Part shown: in pieces, positions 9,809-21,053 of the stretch
Numbering within the stretch: the first letter of the stretch is position 1
Layout of the letters: the number at the start of each line of letters is the position of its first letter
Translations under genes and position numbers: made by a program
NCBI GenBank assembly: GCA_001599815.1
Contig: BCIA01000004.1
Location: 2,487,051-2,551,050 of the forward strand
Length of the DNA: 64,000 nucleotides
Direction of reading: 5' to 3'
Origin: Furcasterigmium furcatum
Lineage: Eukaryota; Ascomycota; Sordariomycetes; Glomerellales; Plectosphaerellaceae
Notes under the pieces: generated by a model
What the model was told of the DNA's origin: nothing
Databases searched by the model: none
The model's input: the letters and a program-made list of their open reading frames with translations, nothing else

Positions 9809-11975
9809 TCACGAGCTCGCGCCCATCTTCTCTCTAAACCACTTCATCGTCGCCAGGCCGGCGCCAACCCTCATGCCCAGCCTGGCATCGAACACGTACG
9901 GCTCCCACCCGGACACGGTCTCGAGGTGCTCCTGGCACTCCTTCGCCTTGGCGAGGCGGTACTCCTTCGACGGCTCGCCGCCCTCGGGTGCGGTTGCGGC
10001 ACACAACTCGCACCACGCGAGAGCAGCCAGCTCATAGTACGCGTTGGGCAGGGCATAGTCGTCCCTCTGTCCGCCCTTGAGCAGGTTCCTAGCAGTCTCA
10101 GTCAGCATCACTCCTCCGGTCGAGCGGGACAAGAACAAACCTGTCATGGACCAGCGCCTCGGTCTTCAGCAGCTCCCTCGCCTCCTCATAACGCCCCTGG
10201 CACCTCAGCACCGCCGCGAGCGTCACGGCCCTCACGCACACCTCGTCTGGGACCTCCCTCATCTTCTCCACGGCCTCCTCGCCCGCCGTGCACCGCTCCC
10301 AGCTCAGCCCGGCCTCCATCTTCTCCAGCTCCGCGGGCCCCATCCTCTTCGTCCCGCACCACAGCGCCGCCATCTCCAGCGCCGGCGACACCCCCGCCGC
10401 GTCTGCCAGGTCGACCCCGAGCTCCGCCGCCCGCGCCTCCAGCTTGCCCACCTTGCGCTGGACGAACACGTCGAACGGCAGCTGCTTCGCCATGAACTTC
10501 TTCCGCCCCGCGACAGTCGGCGCCCGCCTTAGCAGCTCCTCCGCCCGCGCCTTGCGCTTCCCGGCCTCCTCCGCCTCCCCCGCCGCAACGGCGTCCCTGT
10601 ACCGCTCGAGCTCCGCGCTCCCCGCGATGTACAGGTACAGGCAGTGGCTCCAGTCGTTGAGGTCCATGCACTTGAGGAACGAGTCGCGCGTGAGCGCCCA
10701 GTCCTGGACGAACATGGCGTCGAGCGCGAGCTCGAACGCGTTGAGCGCCGCCACCTGCCGCATCTTGGGCAGCTCGCCCGTCGTGAGGACCTTGATCGCG
10801 TCCGCGAGGCGCTTGTCCTGCGCGAGGATGCGCGCCTCCTCGAGCCGCCAGAGGCCCGACGACGGGTAGCGCGCGCGCATCTCCGCGAGGAGCGCGTGGC
10901 ACTTAGCCGTCGGGATGGCGGTCGTCGCGCGCTCGTCCTCGGTGACGCCCCATTCCTCCGAGAGCGGCGAGGACGCCGCGGGCGGCAGGATGTCTGCCGT
11001 GCCGAGGATGCCGTTGTAGTACCCCAGGAGCGCGAGGCCGGCGCCGGCACCGTTGATGTTGTTGAAGCGCGTCGCCGCCCAGAGCATCTGGATGCCTCGC
11101 TCGCGGTCGCCGCGGAAGCCGATGATTGAGAGCAGCCGGGACATGGAGGGCGGGATCATGCTGAGGAGGAGCAGGAGGAAGCCGAAGGACATGTTCGAGC
11201 CGGAGAAGATGAAGATGTCGACCGGGTTCGTCAGGGGCGTCATCGTGCCGCTGCCGTTGGCGTTGCCGTTGGCCGGCGTCTGCGCCCCAGACGGCGCGGG
11301 CGTGTCCTTGGCGTCGACGAACTCGTCGCTGGTATCGTCATCGTCCTTCTTCTCCAGCTCCCTGAACTCCTCATCGTCAAAAGTCCCCGGCATGTGGTCG
11401 TGCGCGGCGACAACCGTAGGCCTCCCGTGGCCGCCGAGAGCCTGCTTCTCCGCCTCGATGATAGCGTCCAGGGTGAGGTACGCCTTTCGCAGGCGGTAGA
11501 ACCCCTTGAGCGCCTCCGTGAGGCTCTCGTGCAGCACCGAGATGACCGCCGACATGAGCTGGGTCTGCGCCGTGACGACGGAATACTCGGTCCCGATGGC
11601 GTACATCCCGCTGTGCCTCTCGCCCTTCTTCTGGGCGGCCTTCTGATCGGCCCAGGCACGGTTCTCGACGTCCGCGAGTCGGTTGGCCGCCTCGAGCATC
11701 ACCTCCTTCTCGAACCCGAGCACGGAGCGCAAGAACCCGGCGACGCCCAGCCCGAGGCCGTGAAAGACGGTGTCCTTCCCCGACAGCGCCGCAACAGCCC
11801 CGTCGATGTCGTCGTTCATCATGAGCGCCGAACCGGCGAGCGCGTGCTCCATGTCGGTCAGCTTAGAGCTGCCGCGCAGCGTCTTCTCCGCATCCCTGGA
11901 CGCCGTCTCGGGCAGGCTGGTGACAGAGGCGCTCGCCGACGGGTTGGCCCGGAACCAGGACGTGAACCTGCTCAT
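9809..11975 (-). CDS. IML2: Inclusion body clearance protein IML2
   Basis: Two exons, 11975-10141 and 10088-9809, meet in phase 2 over a 52-nt intron (donor GTTTGT, acceptor CTGCTAG) to give 704 residues. The opening (FRANPSASASV, then TDMEHALAGSALMMNDD), GLGVAGFLRSVLGFEKEVM and the central ERGIQMLWAATRFNNINGAG identify the IML2/DUF3808 family. In yeast, Iml2 is a TPR-like protein at mitochondria and lipid droplets needed to clear protein inclusions. A hydrophobic stretch (FGFLLLLLSMIPPSM) may contact a membrane. The second exon supplies the last 92 residues (LPNAYYELAALAWCEL), consistent with a final TPR-type helix pair. A disordered acidic linker (KKDDDDTSDEF) splits the protein. Confidence 0.92.
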
Positions 11976-13174
11976 GTTGTTCCGGTCACGAACAGGCCGA
12001 GGGAGTGAAAGGGGTGGCTGCGTGGGAGCACAATCAGGGGGTTACAGTGCGTTAGGGGAACGTGGGGGTAAAAACCCGTATCGCAGGGATTCGTCACCTC
12101 GCTGTGATGCCTTGCTTGACCAGGTCGACAGCGTGAGACGAGATACAAATTCTCCGTGAAGCAATGGGAGGATGCCCCGGTCTCAATGAACCGCCGAGGT
12201 GTTGTACGAGTGATCGAACCGCTCGGGAAGATTACCAGGTGTCGTGCGACAAAGTCACCGGTCGTCCGGGGAAATAGATGGATCAATGGCCCAGGCACGT
12301 TTGAGAGGCGAGCACGTGGGCCTGTCCGACTATATTCCCGCGTCTTACTGACGGATCTCACAGACGCCGCCAAGACGAGATAGCAGACGAGTCGTAGCCA
12401 GGTTGTCTCCCAAAGAAGAAGGTCGTCGAACTCGTCCGTTGAGCCTATGAGAGAAAAGAAGACGATGATGAAGAAGGAAAGGAGACAATTGCGGCCGGGC
12501 GCTGCTCGAGTACGTATTCTCATCTCGTCTGAATCCGTCAACGAAGCGTCCATCCGCTTAACTCCGCTTCCACCTCCTGGCTGCCTCCGACTCTGGGGGC
12601 CCTGGAACGGTGTCTTACCGGACTTGGGCCGTATTTAGCGCCTGCTGCCCGAATCCTCTGGCACAGACTCGGATGAGAGCCTTTTACGCCTGCCCGAGGC
12701 GCGGTTGGCTTCCGTTTCCCGGCAAGGCGGCGGCGGTGGGCGGGAAGATAGCCCCCGAAGCGCTCAGGGGTGTGCGTTCCGAGCTTGCCGGGCGGGCTCG
12801 CGCAGTGTCAGAGCCTCAGTGATTCAGCCACAGGGCTCCGCCGGGCGGAAGCGGACATTAGGCTGTTCCTGAGCGGAGACGGTCACCACCAACATCAGCA
12901 GCAGCACTCAGAGATGTCAACTTGTTGCTTGAATTTGCGGCTTTTCCTGCCACCCATTGCCTGTGGTTCGTCGTATCTGCTATGCTGTGCGCCAGACAAT
13001 GCATCGCCGTACATCAACCCAAGAGATCCTCGGAACGCCAAACGCCCTGTCCTTTCGTGTCATGCTGGTCCTTGGTGTATGCAGAGGTTCCTCGTCGCAT
13101 CAAAATGCGTCAGCCGTCGTGACCCTTTTCCTTGCCTTTCATTACATGTATCCTTAGCCATTCTCGTTTCCGTT
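11976..13174. other. Intergenic region, IML2 promoter side
   Basis: This lies upstream of IML2 and downstream of the TBC gene, both on the minus strand. A plus-strand frame open from 12770 into the TBC coding region is only the complement of the TBC gene. No independent gene, RNA or repeat is supported. Confidence 0.45.
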
Positions 13175-15892
13175 TTACTCTTCCTTCTTGGCTCGTCGTC
13201 CAAACAACGTTCCCTTCCTGCGTGGTTTCTCCTCCGCTTCTTTGGCGGTACCTCCGCTCGGGACGGCTGTCTCGCCAGCGGCGGTCTTTTCGCGCTCGAG
13301 CTGCGCCCTCTGGCGTCTCTCCCTTCGCTGAGTCTCGATCGTCTTCTCGCTGAGATTCCCAAACCCGCCGCGCTTCTTGTAGCAGGCCTCCACCAAGGCA
13401 TTCGCGTCGATAAGGCGCCGGGGCATCGCCTGCACAACGGAGAACATCTCCATCGGGTCGGCAATGGCCTTGATCTCCGCCTCGCCAACCTTGAAGATCG
13501 TCAAGGCGATGCGGAACAGAGTCTTGGGACCCTCGTAGAAGAATATATCCCACACCCGCAGCGTCGTCTCGATGGGCAATGTGCCGATGAAGCAGCTCAT
13601 GAACCACGCCGTCATGCAGAGCGTGATGGGCGGCAGCCGGTCCGTCGACTTGTTCGCCTGGTGTTTGAACCGTCTCGATTTGGATTTGCGTAGAGACATT
13701 CCCGTCGTCGGGGGTCGGGGCGCGTTCGGGTCGCCATCCATGTCGTCTCCGATCTTGTCCCAGACAGCCGGCATCGTCTCGCGCACCGTGGCCATCAACA
13801 CCCCGAGGTCGACCTTGGATCCTTCGAGGCTCGTCTCGTGCGTGCCGGGAAGGTACACACGTGTGATGACGTTGAGCAGCCAGAAGCACTGCTCCTCCGT
13901 GTCCAGGAAGAGCAACAGGAGGCCAGCCAGGAAATTCAGGCTCTGGCAGTATCCAATCCGAGGGTTGTAAATGGCAAAGGCATGGAGCACCCGGCGAAGG
14001 GATGAAATGATGGCAGGCTCTCCCTCAACAGCCTCAGCGGTGACGTTGCGATTGCCGCTGGGATTGGGCTCTGTATTGGCCTCAGATCCAGACCTGAACC
14101 TGATGTTGTCGGGGAAAGTACGGTGGAGATCGCGCTCGATGGCCTCGACGTCAATTTTCCTCGTCCTCTTGCGCAGAAGACTGTCGTACACACCGGAATT
14201 CGCGCCCAGGATGGCCGGGCCGCCGGCGTAAAAGAACCAGGCAGCTCCTCTCCAGTCGGGCGGGATTCCCTTGCGAACGAAGCGCTTGGCCTTTGCGCTC
14301 ATCTCGGGGAAACGGATGGGTTCGTCTGTCATGAGGCCGTTCTCCCGCTGGAAGGCAATCCACTTCTTGCGCCGGCGATCCAAGTATTCCGTGTAGCCGA
14401 CATTCCACGAGTCGTACTGCTCCCTGGTGATGTACTGGTTATGTTTGCGGAACCCATACCGATCACGGGCACCAGGTTCTTCGTCGTCCACCGCAATGGA
14501 TGAGGGCGCGGAGGACGCTGTGGTGGTTGTTAGGCTGCTGAACTGCCGGGAGGGTGCTGGCGGAGTTGCCATCTCCTGGAGAGACTTGGCCGAGTCCCTC
14601 TCGTCGTGGTCTTCGTCGTTCTTCTCATCCATGGACGTAGTGTCCTTCAGGGGGGAAGACGGCGATTCCGCCCTGAAAATTTCCGTGGATTCCCGAACCA
14701 AAGGACCCGAGCTGGGCACTGCAAGACTGGAACTCTGCAACGGGGTGCCCAAGGGCGGCAGTGGGCGCGCAAACGCCTCCAGTATCCGAGTGTTCCTCTT
14801 CTCCATGGTGCTTCCTTTCTTGCCGTCAGGTGGGCCGTCAAAATCCTCGGGGCTTGAGTCGTCATGAAAGCCCTTCTCGTACATGCCCATAACATCTTCG
14901 ATACTGGGTTCATCAGGGTTGCCATACACAGAGTGTACCGAGCTGTCCCGGGTAACAACACTGCTTCTCGCCGTTGTCCAAGTCCCTTGGGCACTGGACC
15001 ATTGCGAGCGATAGCTTGATCGGGACTCGTCGGCGCTGAGCCATGGAGCCATGTCGCGGGTGTAGCTTGACTCCATGCTGTCGATCCGGCCAGCAGGCAG
15101 GGGCGGCGGTGGGCGGACGACGGGGGCAGTCCTGGCATGGCGGAGGCGTGAAGGTCCAATGTCGTTCGGGTCACCTGCTGGGTGCAGCGGGGCAGTGGAG
15201 AACGTGGACGCGGATCTGACAGATGAGCTGGCGCTCGATTGGCCTCGTGGCCTATTCTGAGGCGGTAATGTGACGTCTGATACTGGTTCGGGAGGTGGTG
15301 CGAAGGGAGAAGGAAAGAACGTCTGCCTCGGCTTAGCAGACTCGAGGGCGGGTTGCTTTAAGCTGGGTTTTCTGGGCCTGGAGAAGTTCTGGCTCCGCGT
15401 GGTTTCTGTGGATGCCCTCGGCTCGGATTCCGACGTTGGAGGTGTGATGGTGTAGGGGAGCAGGTCATCTGGATGAGTATTGCCCATCCTATCGGAGGCA
15501 ATGGGCGTTCTTGCGAAGGTGTCCGGTAAAGGGTGTGTTTGGTCTGTAGGCGAAGGGACTAACATAGCCGCCTTGGGCTTGTGGAAGGAATATTCCCATC
15601 GGGGAGACATCGGTAGGGGCGGGAGCTGGGGCGGTGCGTCCAGGGAAGTGTAGTAGCTTGGCTGTGGGTGAGATTCGTGAGGGTGGTCGTGATGTTGGGG
15701 GAAAGGATAAAGTTCCGAGTCCGCGGGCTCTGGCCTAGGAGCGTACTGGTTGTACTGGCGAATGGGTAGGTCGCCCCGGCCGTGGGACGAGGCCGTGTCG
15801 TCTGTCTCGTGCATGGCGGGTTGCTGCTGCTGCTGGCGGTCGTGGTAATGGTAGTGTTCGGCCGAGTCCGCTGCCATGGCCGCGAAGGTCAT
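13175..15892 (-). CDS. TBC domain Rab GTPase-activating protein
   Basis: Intronless, 905 residues from the ATG at 15892; the frame is open 75 codons further upstream, but that part looks like leader. Residues 1-520 are disordered and rich in Ser, Pro, His and Gln, including HYHYHDRQQQQQP. A TBC domain occupies about 535-790. It keeps the arginine finger in IERDLHRTFPDN and the glutamine finger in RIGYCQSLNFLAG, so it should be an active dual-finger GAP for a Rab GTPase. A polybasic insert (SLRKSKSRRFKHQANK) interrupts the domain. The tail is Lys/Arg/Glu-rich. The arrangement resembles yeast Gyp3/Msb3-type GAPs, but I would not assign the Rab target. Confidence 0.92.
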   Translation of the reverse strand: MTFAAMAADSAEHYHYHDRQQQQQPAMHETDDTASSHGRGDLPIRQYNQYAPRPEPADSELYPFPQHHDHPHESHPQPSYYTSLDAPPQLPPLPMSPRWEYSFHKPKAAMLVPSPTDQTHPLPDTFARTPIASDRMGNTHPDDLLPYTITPPTSESEPRASTETTRSQNFSRPRKPSLKQPALESAKPRQTFFPSPFAPPPEPVSDVTLPPQNRPRGQSSASSSVRSASTFSTAPLHPAGDPNDIGPSRLRHARTAPVVRPPPPLPAGRIDSMESSYTRDMAPWLSADESRSSYRSQWSSAQGTWTTARSSVVTRDSSVHSVYGNPDEPSIEDVMGMYEKGFHDDSSPEDFDGPPDGKKGSTMEKRNTRILEAFARPLPPLGTPLQSSSLAVPSSGPLVRESTEIFRAESPSSPLKDTTSMDEKNDEDHDERDSAKSLQEMATPPAPSRQFSSLTTTTASSAPSSIAVDDEEPGARDRYGFRKHNQYITREQYDSWNVGYTEYLDRRRKKWIAFQRENGLMTDEPIRFPEMSAKAKRFVRKGIPPDWRGAAWFFYAGGPAILGANSGVYDSLLRKRTRKIDVEAIERDLHRTFPDNIRFRSGSEANTEPNPSGNRNVTAEAVEGEPAIISSLRRVLHAFAIYNPRIGYCQSLNFLAGLLLLFLDTEEQCFWLLNVITRVYLPGTHETSLEGSKVDLGVLMATVRETMPAVWDKIGDDMDGDPNAPRPPTTGMSLRKSKSRRFKHQANKSTDRLPPITLCMTAWFMSCFIGTLPIETTLRVWDIFFYEGPKTLFRIALTIFKVGEAEIKAIADPMEMFSVVQAMPRRLIDANALVEACYKKRGGFGNLSEKTIETQRRERRQRAQLEREKTAAGETAVPSGGTAKEAEEKPRRKGTLFGRRAKKEE

Positions 15893-18800
15893 GATGGACA
15901 GTCCCAGGCGCGGGGATGGCAGCGGCGGATGGAGAGAAAGAAGAAGTCGGTTGCTGTTGAGCTGGGGGTGCTCAATGGCCGACGCGTTTGGAGGAGTCTC
16001 TGGTTTCTTTTTTTGCTGGCAGTTCGAGGCCCAGGGCTGGGCGTTGCGTAGGTGGTAGTGATCGTCGGTTCCATGCAATAGCCGAGTCAAGTATGGATCA
16101 TGCAGGCTGAGGTGCAAACAGAGGGCCGCTCAGGCACAATGTCATTGCGGCGTAACCGTGCAAAATCGCTCCACAGCAGAAAGAGGGCCGTACGATGCGA
16201 TGTGCGACGGTCGGTATCGCGGGCTGCAGGTACGACGTCCGCTGCACATGGGCGAGAGGTTGCTCGCAACGCTCGACGATTCGGGTGGTGCCAGGCACCT
16301 GCGTCGGGCTGGGGGGCGGCAAACGGCTCGGATGATGGCCACAGCAGGGGTCACGGCGCAAGCAAGCAGCCACCGGATTCGAGATTTCGAGTAGCACCGA
16401 GGTGGCTTGGAGGGCTGTCGAGGTGCAGGAGTACCTGTGACGATCAGGAGAACGTGTTTTCGGCACCGAGGCAATTCGAGAGGATGGCGATGGCGCGGGC
16501 GAAGGAGTGTGAACAGGGCCGTCGTAGAAACAGGAGAATTGGGAGAATTGGTCGTTAGGACGAGGTCGTCGGATAGGAAGCGTCTAGGTAGACGAATGTG
16601 TGGTTGAAAGGATCGATAAGCGATGATGCTGTTGCTGCTGAGGATGCTGATGCCGGTGCATCGGAAAAGAGAGACGACACAGAACAGATCAGGCCGCTGT
16701 TCTGTCAGCCTGTTTGTCCGGAACCCCCCAAAACAAACAAAACAGGACGTTGCACTGGGAGTGGTGTCGAGAGAAGGAATTGAGAGATTGAGGAGGGAAA
16801 AGGAACGCATGAGCAAACGCCCGGCGGCGGGAAATGATGGAGGAGGGGACGGGACCGAACCCGCGACGCACGCTTTGATGCTCCTTCCTTGCAGCTTTCG
16901 TTCCTGCCCTGGCTGTTGCCTCTTGCCTGCTGGGTCCCGGCCGGGGGAGGAAGGGCCCCCCGGGCGAAAATTTCGTGGCTGCCCTGTCCGGTGGGCCATC
17001 CTGCGGTGCTTGCTAATGTCATTCAGGTGTCGGGTGGTCCGGGGCAGCCCGCGAACCCACTGTCCCGCGAGATGGCTCAGGGAGATTCCAGAGTTTCCAG
17101 GGCGCTGGACCGCTGGAGTTGGACGTTTTCCAGGTACTAGTCAGGGGCCCCTGTGGCGCGGTCATGCGCTAGCCACGACCTTAACGGGACCTCAGCCGGG
17201 CGGTTCCAGGTTGGGCATCGAGCCTAACGTTCGCTAAAGTCTCTGGCACCTTGGCTGCATTGTTTGACGGGAGTCGTCCCTCGGCCAGGTTTCTTGACGC
17301 GTTCCATTCCTCTGCTGACTCGCCGAACGAATATGATTCTCACCCTCCATCCCGGCCGCCACCCTCCCTGTTATTCCACCCCCGTCTCGGGATGCCTTGG
17401 CGGGAATGGAAGCCGGGGTGGTCGTCCGCGCTGCTGGGACTCGAACCAGACTTTTGTTGGCTTGGAATTCTGAGCCGGGCGTCGTGGAATGTCAGGGCCA
17501 TGCCCTCGATTGTGAGAACTGACACTGACAGACATCCCCAGGACTGACGGCGGATCAGAAGACGGGACGATACGACAGGCCCTGCTGGCAGCATCTGTTG
17601 TTCACTGCGTCCTCGAGCCGTTCCGTCCAAACGGCAACCCTTGCTTGCTTGCTACGAGTTCCCCCGGTCGACCGCCGATGCCGCCGCGGATTCTTCCCCG
17701 TTCTCTTCTCGAAGAGGACAACTCGACAGCTTCCAGACGAGAGGCACTGATCACCTCGCACACTGTTCACGACGACCCATCATCATCTTACCGTCCTGAT
17801 ATATGACGTAGCGCGTCAGGCCCCTTTGCGCTGATCAAATTACAACAGCAGTAACAACCCCTGGCACGCAGCATGAACGTGGCAGACACGATCCCGGATC
17901 AGCACTTGCAGTCCGGTCTGGTGTTTGTTTGAGATGACCCATTGCGCATCGGAGAAACAGAACATTCCTTGTTTGTCTCGAGACCTGCGTCGGCTGTCAA
18001 CATTGGCGACGGCCCAGGACAGCAGCGAGCGCGTCTCGCTCTGTTCTGTTCTTCTCTCGCGCCTGCGACGCCTGCAATCTATCTCTGCCACCCGGCATCA
18101 CGACATTGCGCCCAGGGAGTGCCGCAGGGTCTCAATCACTCACCCGCTCGTCACCATAATCATCCGAGTCTCTGGAGCTTGTTATGTATTGTCTCTGATA
18201 ATCTTCGCAGACAGCCCTCGAGTCCCCCCGGGCCCGTCATCCCCCGCCTCATGTCGCATTTCTGGAGTCGCGCGCACCGGAGATTGACCACTCAACACGG
18301 TATCCCGGCGCGCGACTATTGCTTTTGCAATGTCGAAATATAACGGCTTGGAGCCCTGATCCTTCGGAGCGGCACGACATGGCACGTGACTTTGACCGCT
18401 GGACTGGCGTGACCCAGCTGGATGACGTTTCTTCTGCCTGGCAGCGGGCTCGTCCTTTCCTTTTCCACTCTTCCTTCGCCCATCGGCCCCAGTCCTCCGC
18501 GGACAAAGAAATGCGAGCAGCGTCCGCCCTCTCTGGCCATTCTCTCTCCTAGATAGCCACCACGAAACCAGACAGCAGCAACAAGGACACGGCGGCCACA
18601 ACCACGGCCAGCAGAGGCTTCTCCCGAAGAAGCATCAGGTGCTCCGTTCTGCTCTGTTGTGCTATTCTCTGCTCTCCCCCTCGGGCCAGGTCATTCCCGG
18701 AGATAAACACCCACCCACCCAGGTCCTCCAGCCGGCGGGCCACAGGGAAGAGAAGGCTCTGGGTGCTGCTGCCCGCCTCCTCCAATCACCGTCGCCAATC

Positions 18801-19599
18801 GAGCCTCCTGCCTCTCTGCCCGTCATGCAGGGATACACAGATGGCATGCGTTGTGGAGGAGGTCCGAGCTCCAAGCTCCCCTCAGAGGACCAGCCAATGC
18901 CCTTTGCCCATGGCCCGTTCCAAGAGCGCGATGATGCTCCTTCAGGTCCAACAGGAGCCAGACCGATCGCTCGCTAGCACCTTGCCGGATCGCTCCGCGC
19001 ACGCCTCTCGCTCCGCCAGACGCCCCCTGCCTCCAACAGCGGCGTCCTCCTTGCCTCCCACCATCCTGCCGCCGCCGCTGACACTTGACTCTCTTCTCTC
19101 TGGTCTGGCGGATGGCCGGCGATCTCTCAGCACCGCAGAAACAGGTCCGACGACGCTGGCTCAACTCCACGGCAGACAGACCCGGGCTGTGTTCCTAGCA
19201 CCGGTACCTCTCCTCCCGCCGCTCCCACGCCCGCTCCGTCGGGTACCTTGGTCCTCCCTCTCTCACTCCCCCTCCTCGGTGCTGACCTCTCTGCCTCCCC
19301 TTGTGCTCTGTCCATCAAAGTAGTACCTGACCTCCCAGTCGTAGTCCCATAGTAGAACAAGTACCGCTCGCACCCAGCTTCGCTGACCAGGCCGAGCTCC
19401 CCTCCCCCCTCTGGGAGCTCCCCTAGGTGCTCGCTCAGCCTGCCCACCCCCATTACCTCTCCTTCTCCCCCCAGTTTCCCAGCCCTCTCCCACTACCCTC
19501 TCTTCATCCTCCGTCAGATCCCATTCATCCCACGCGTCTCGTGCCTTTCCATTGCCTCTCCCGCACGCCAATTGTACGCCCAAGAACCCCCTGAACACC
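15893..19599. other. Long gene-free region between divergent genes
   Basis: This 3.7 kb separates the starts of the TBC gene (minus) and the acidic nuclear protein gene (plus). The plus strand is C/T-rich from about 18,000 to 19,600, which suggests a long leader for the downstream gene. Open frames up to about 285 codons occur but lack protein-like composition. A 78-codon minus-strand frame at 18785-18549 ends in a hydrophobic run (AVVVAAVSLLLLSGFVVAI) and is noted as a finding. No tRNA or rRNA gene was confirmed. Confidence 0.45.
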
Positions 19600-20375
19600 A
19601 TGTCTGCCCGCAAGAGAAAGCAGGACGAGGAGGAGGAGCTCGTCTCCCTCCCCGAAGACGACGACGGCGAGGAGGAGGAGGAGTAAGCATGCCCTCTTCT
19701 TTTTCCCCCCATCACCTCACATGTGCCATGCCTCCGAGGCCTACGTCCTCCCAGGGAGCTTGGTAGATGCCCTGCGGCGTCCCTCGCGCTGCGGACCGCG
19801 ACGCACTCGCACTTTCACCCCAGCTTATGCGCCTACCGTCTCATCCCCGTCGCAAATGGGCGCACCACCGGTCCCGGTGATCGCGCCATCTCGTGCCCCG
19901 TCCCGTGCCAGCCTGATCGAGAGATGTGGCTAACCCACCGCCCGCAGGTACCAGGACACCGACGAGGAAGAGGAAGAGGGCAGCGAGGAGGACGAGGAGG
20001 AAGAGTACGAGGAGGGCGAGCCCGAGGATGACGAGGCCGGAGAAAACGGCACAGAGGGTAAGCTCCCAGTCCCATTCCAGCTCATACAGCTCCTCCGTCT
20101 AGCAGCAGGACCCCGACTAACACGCCGCAGCTCCCCCGGCCAAGCGCCAAAAGACAACCACACAACCCGAAGAGGAGGTAGAAGGCGAGGAGGAGGACGA
20201 GGACGAGGAGGAAGGCGACGAGGAGCAGGACGAGGACGAGGACGACGAGGAGGAGGCAGCCAACGGCGTCAAGGACGACGCCCTCCCCGCCAAGGCCGTC
20301 AAGGACGTCGATGCCCCAGCCGCGAACGGCGAGGAGGCCAAGGCCGTCGCCGCCGACGGCGACGACAAGGCCTAA
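19600..20375 (+). CDS. Small acidic nuclear protein, unknown function
   Basis: Three exons, 19600-19682, 19948-20057 and 20131-20375, give 145 residues. The donors are GTAAGC (both) and the acceptors are CCCGCAG and CGCCGCAG; the phases fit (2, then 1). The first intron is long for this window (265 nt). The protein begins MSARKRKQDEEEELVSLPED, is dominated by Glu/Asp runs, has a likely nuclear localisation signal PPAKRQK, and ends with an Ala/Lys/Asp-rich tail. The composition resembles acidic histone-binding or nucleosome-handling proteins, but no named domain such as the CHZ motif is visible, so the function is not assigned. Splice consensus and frame continuity through three acidic exons support a real gene. 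Confidence 0.8.
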
Positions 20376-21053
20376 GCTGTCCGTCGTCAGTCACCTGCCG
20401 CGTTGCGCGCGTGTGTGCGTTTGTGAGATATAGCTGGCCAGATTCCGTAGATGTCAATCGGCATACTTAGTACCCGCCGCCGCAGTGTGCTCCCTCGTGT
20501 CCGGTCATGCTCGAGATGCGCCTCATGCAGCCAGCTGTCCCCCGTCGAGCCCGTCAAACCACGTCGCAGCGCGGTCATTGGACTCTGCCGCGTGCAATCA
20601 CCTGCGAGCAGGCCGCCTCGCACACTTGTCTGGTTGGCCCTGCGCCGCGCCAGGGACAGCTTCGCCGGCCACAGAACGGCGGCCATGCGGGCCCTTTTTC
20701 GAGGCCCAGGTAAGGCAGGGGTCCGTCTTCCGGGTTCCGGAGTGTGGTGAACCTCGCCTCCGCGCCTCGCTGCTTTAACTTAGCCCGAGACTGCGCAAGC
20801 GAAGCGGCACTTCAGGCCAGTGCCCGGCTGTTTGTGAGGGGCAATCTATAGTGTGCATATATGCCCAACGAGTGAATATCGGGATTGAAACGCAACGTCC
20901 TCTCAAGATTTATCTTTATACATTACAGATATACAAGCCAAGGCCCGGCTCCCGCGTCGGGTGAGCCGCCGCAGCCGCGTACGAGATTATTAGTAAATCT
21001 AAATACCGAGATCATGGTTCGCATCATCCCTCTCTCACTCAAGATCGCCTCAA
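20376..21053. other. Intergenic region between convergent genes
   Basis: This 0.7 kb lies between the 3' ends of the acidic protein gene and the alpha/beta hydrolase gene. I see no supported gene, RNA or repeat. The sequence near 20,880-21,010 is AT-richer and probably holds a polyadenylation region. Confidence 0.45.

Noticed and set aside
17425..17455. GGGACTCGAACC, resembling a tRNA T-arm on the minus strand
   Set aside because: The stem is only four base pairs with an eight-base loop, and no acceptor or anticodon stem can be found nearby.
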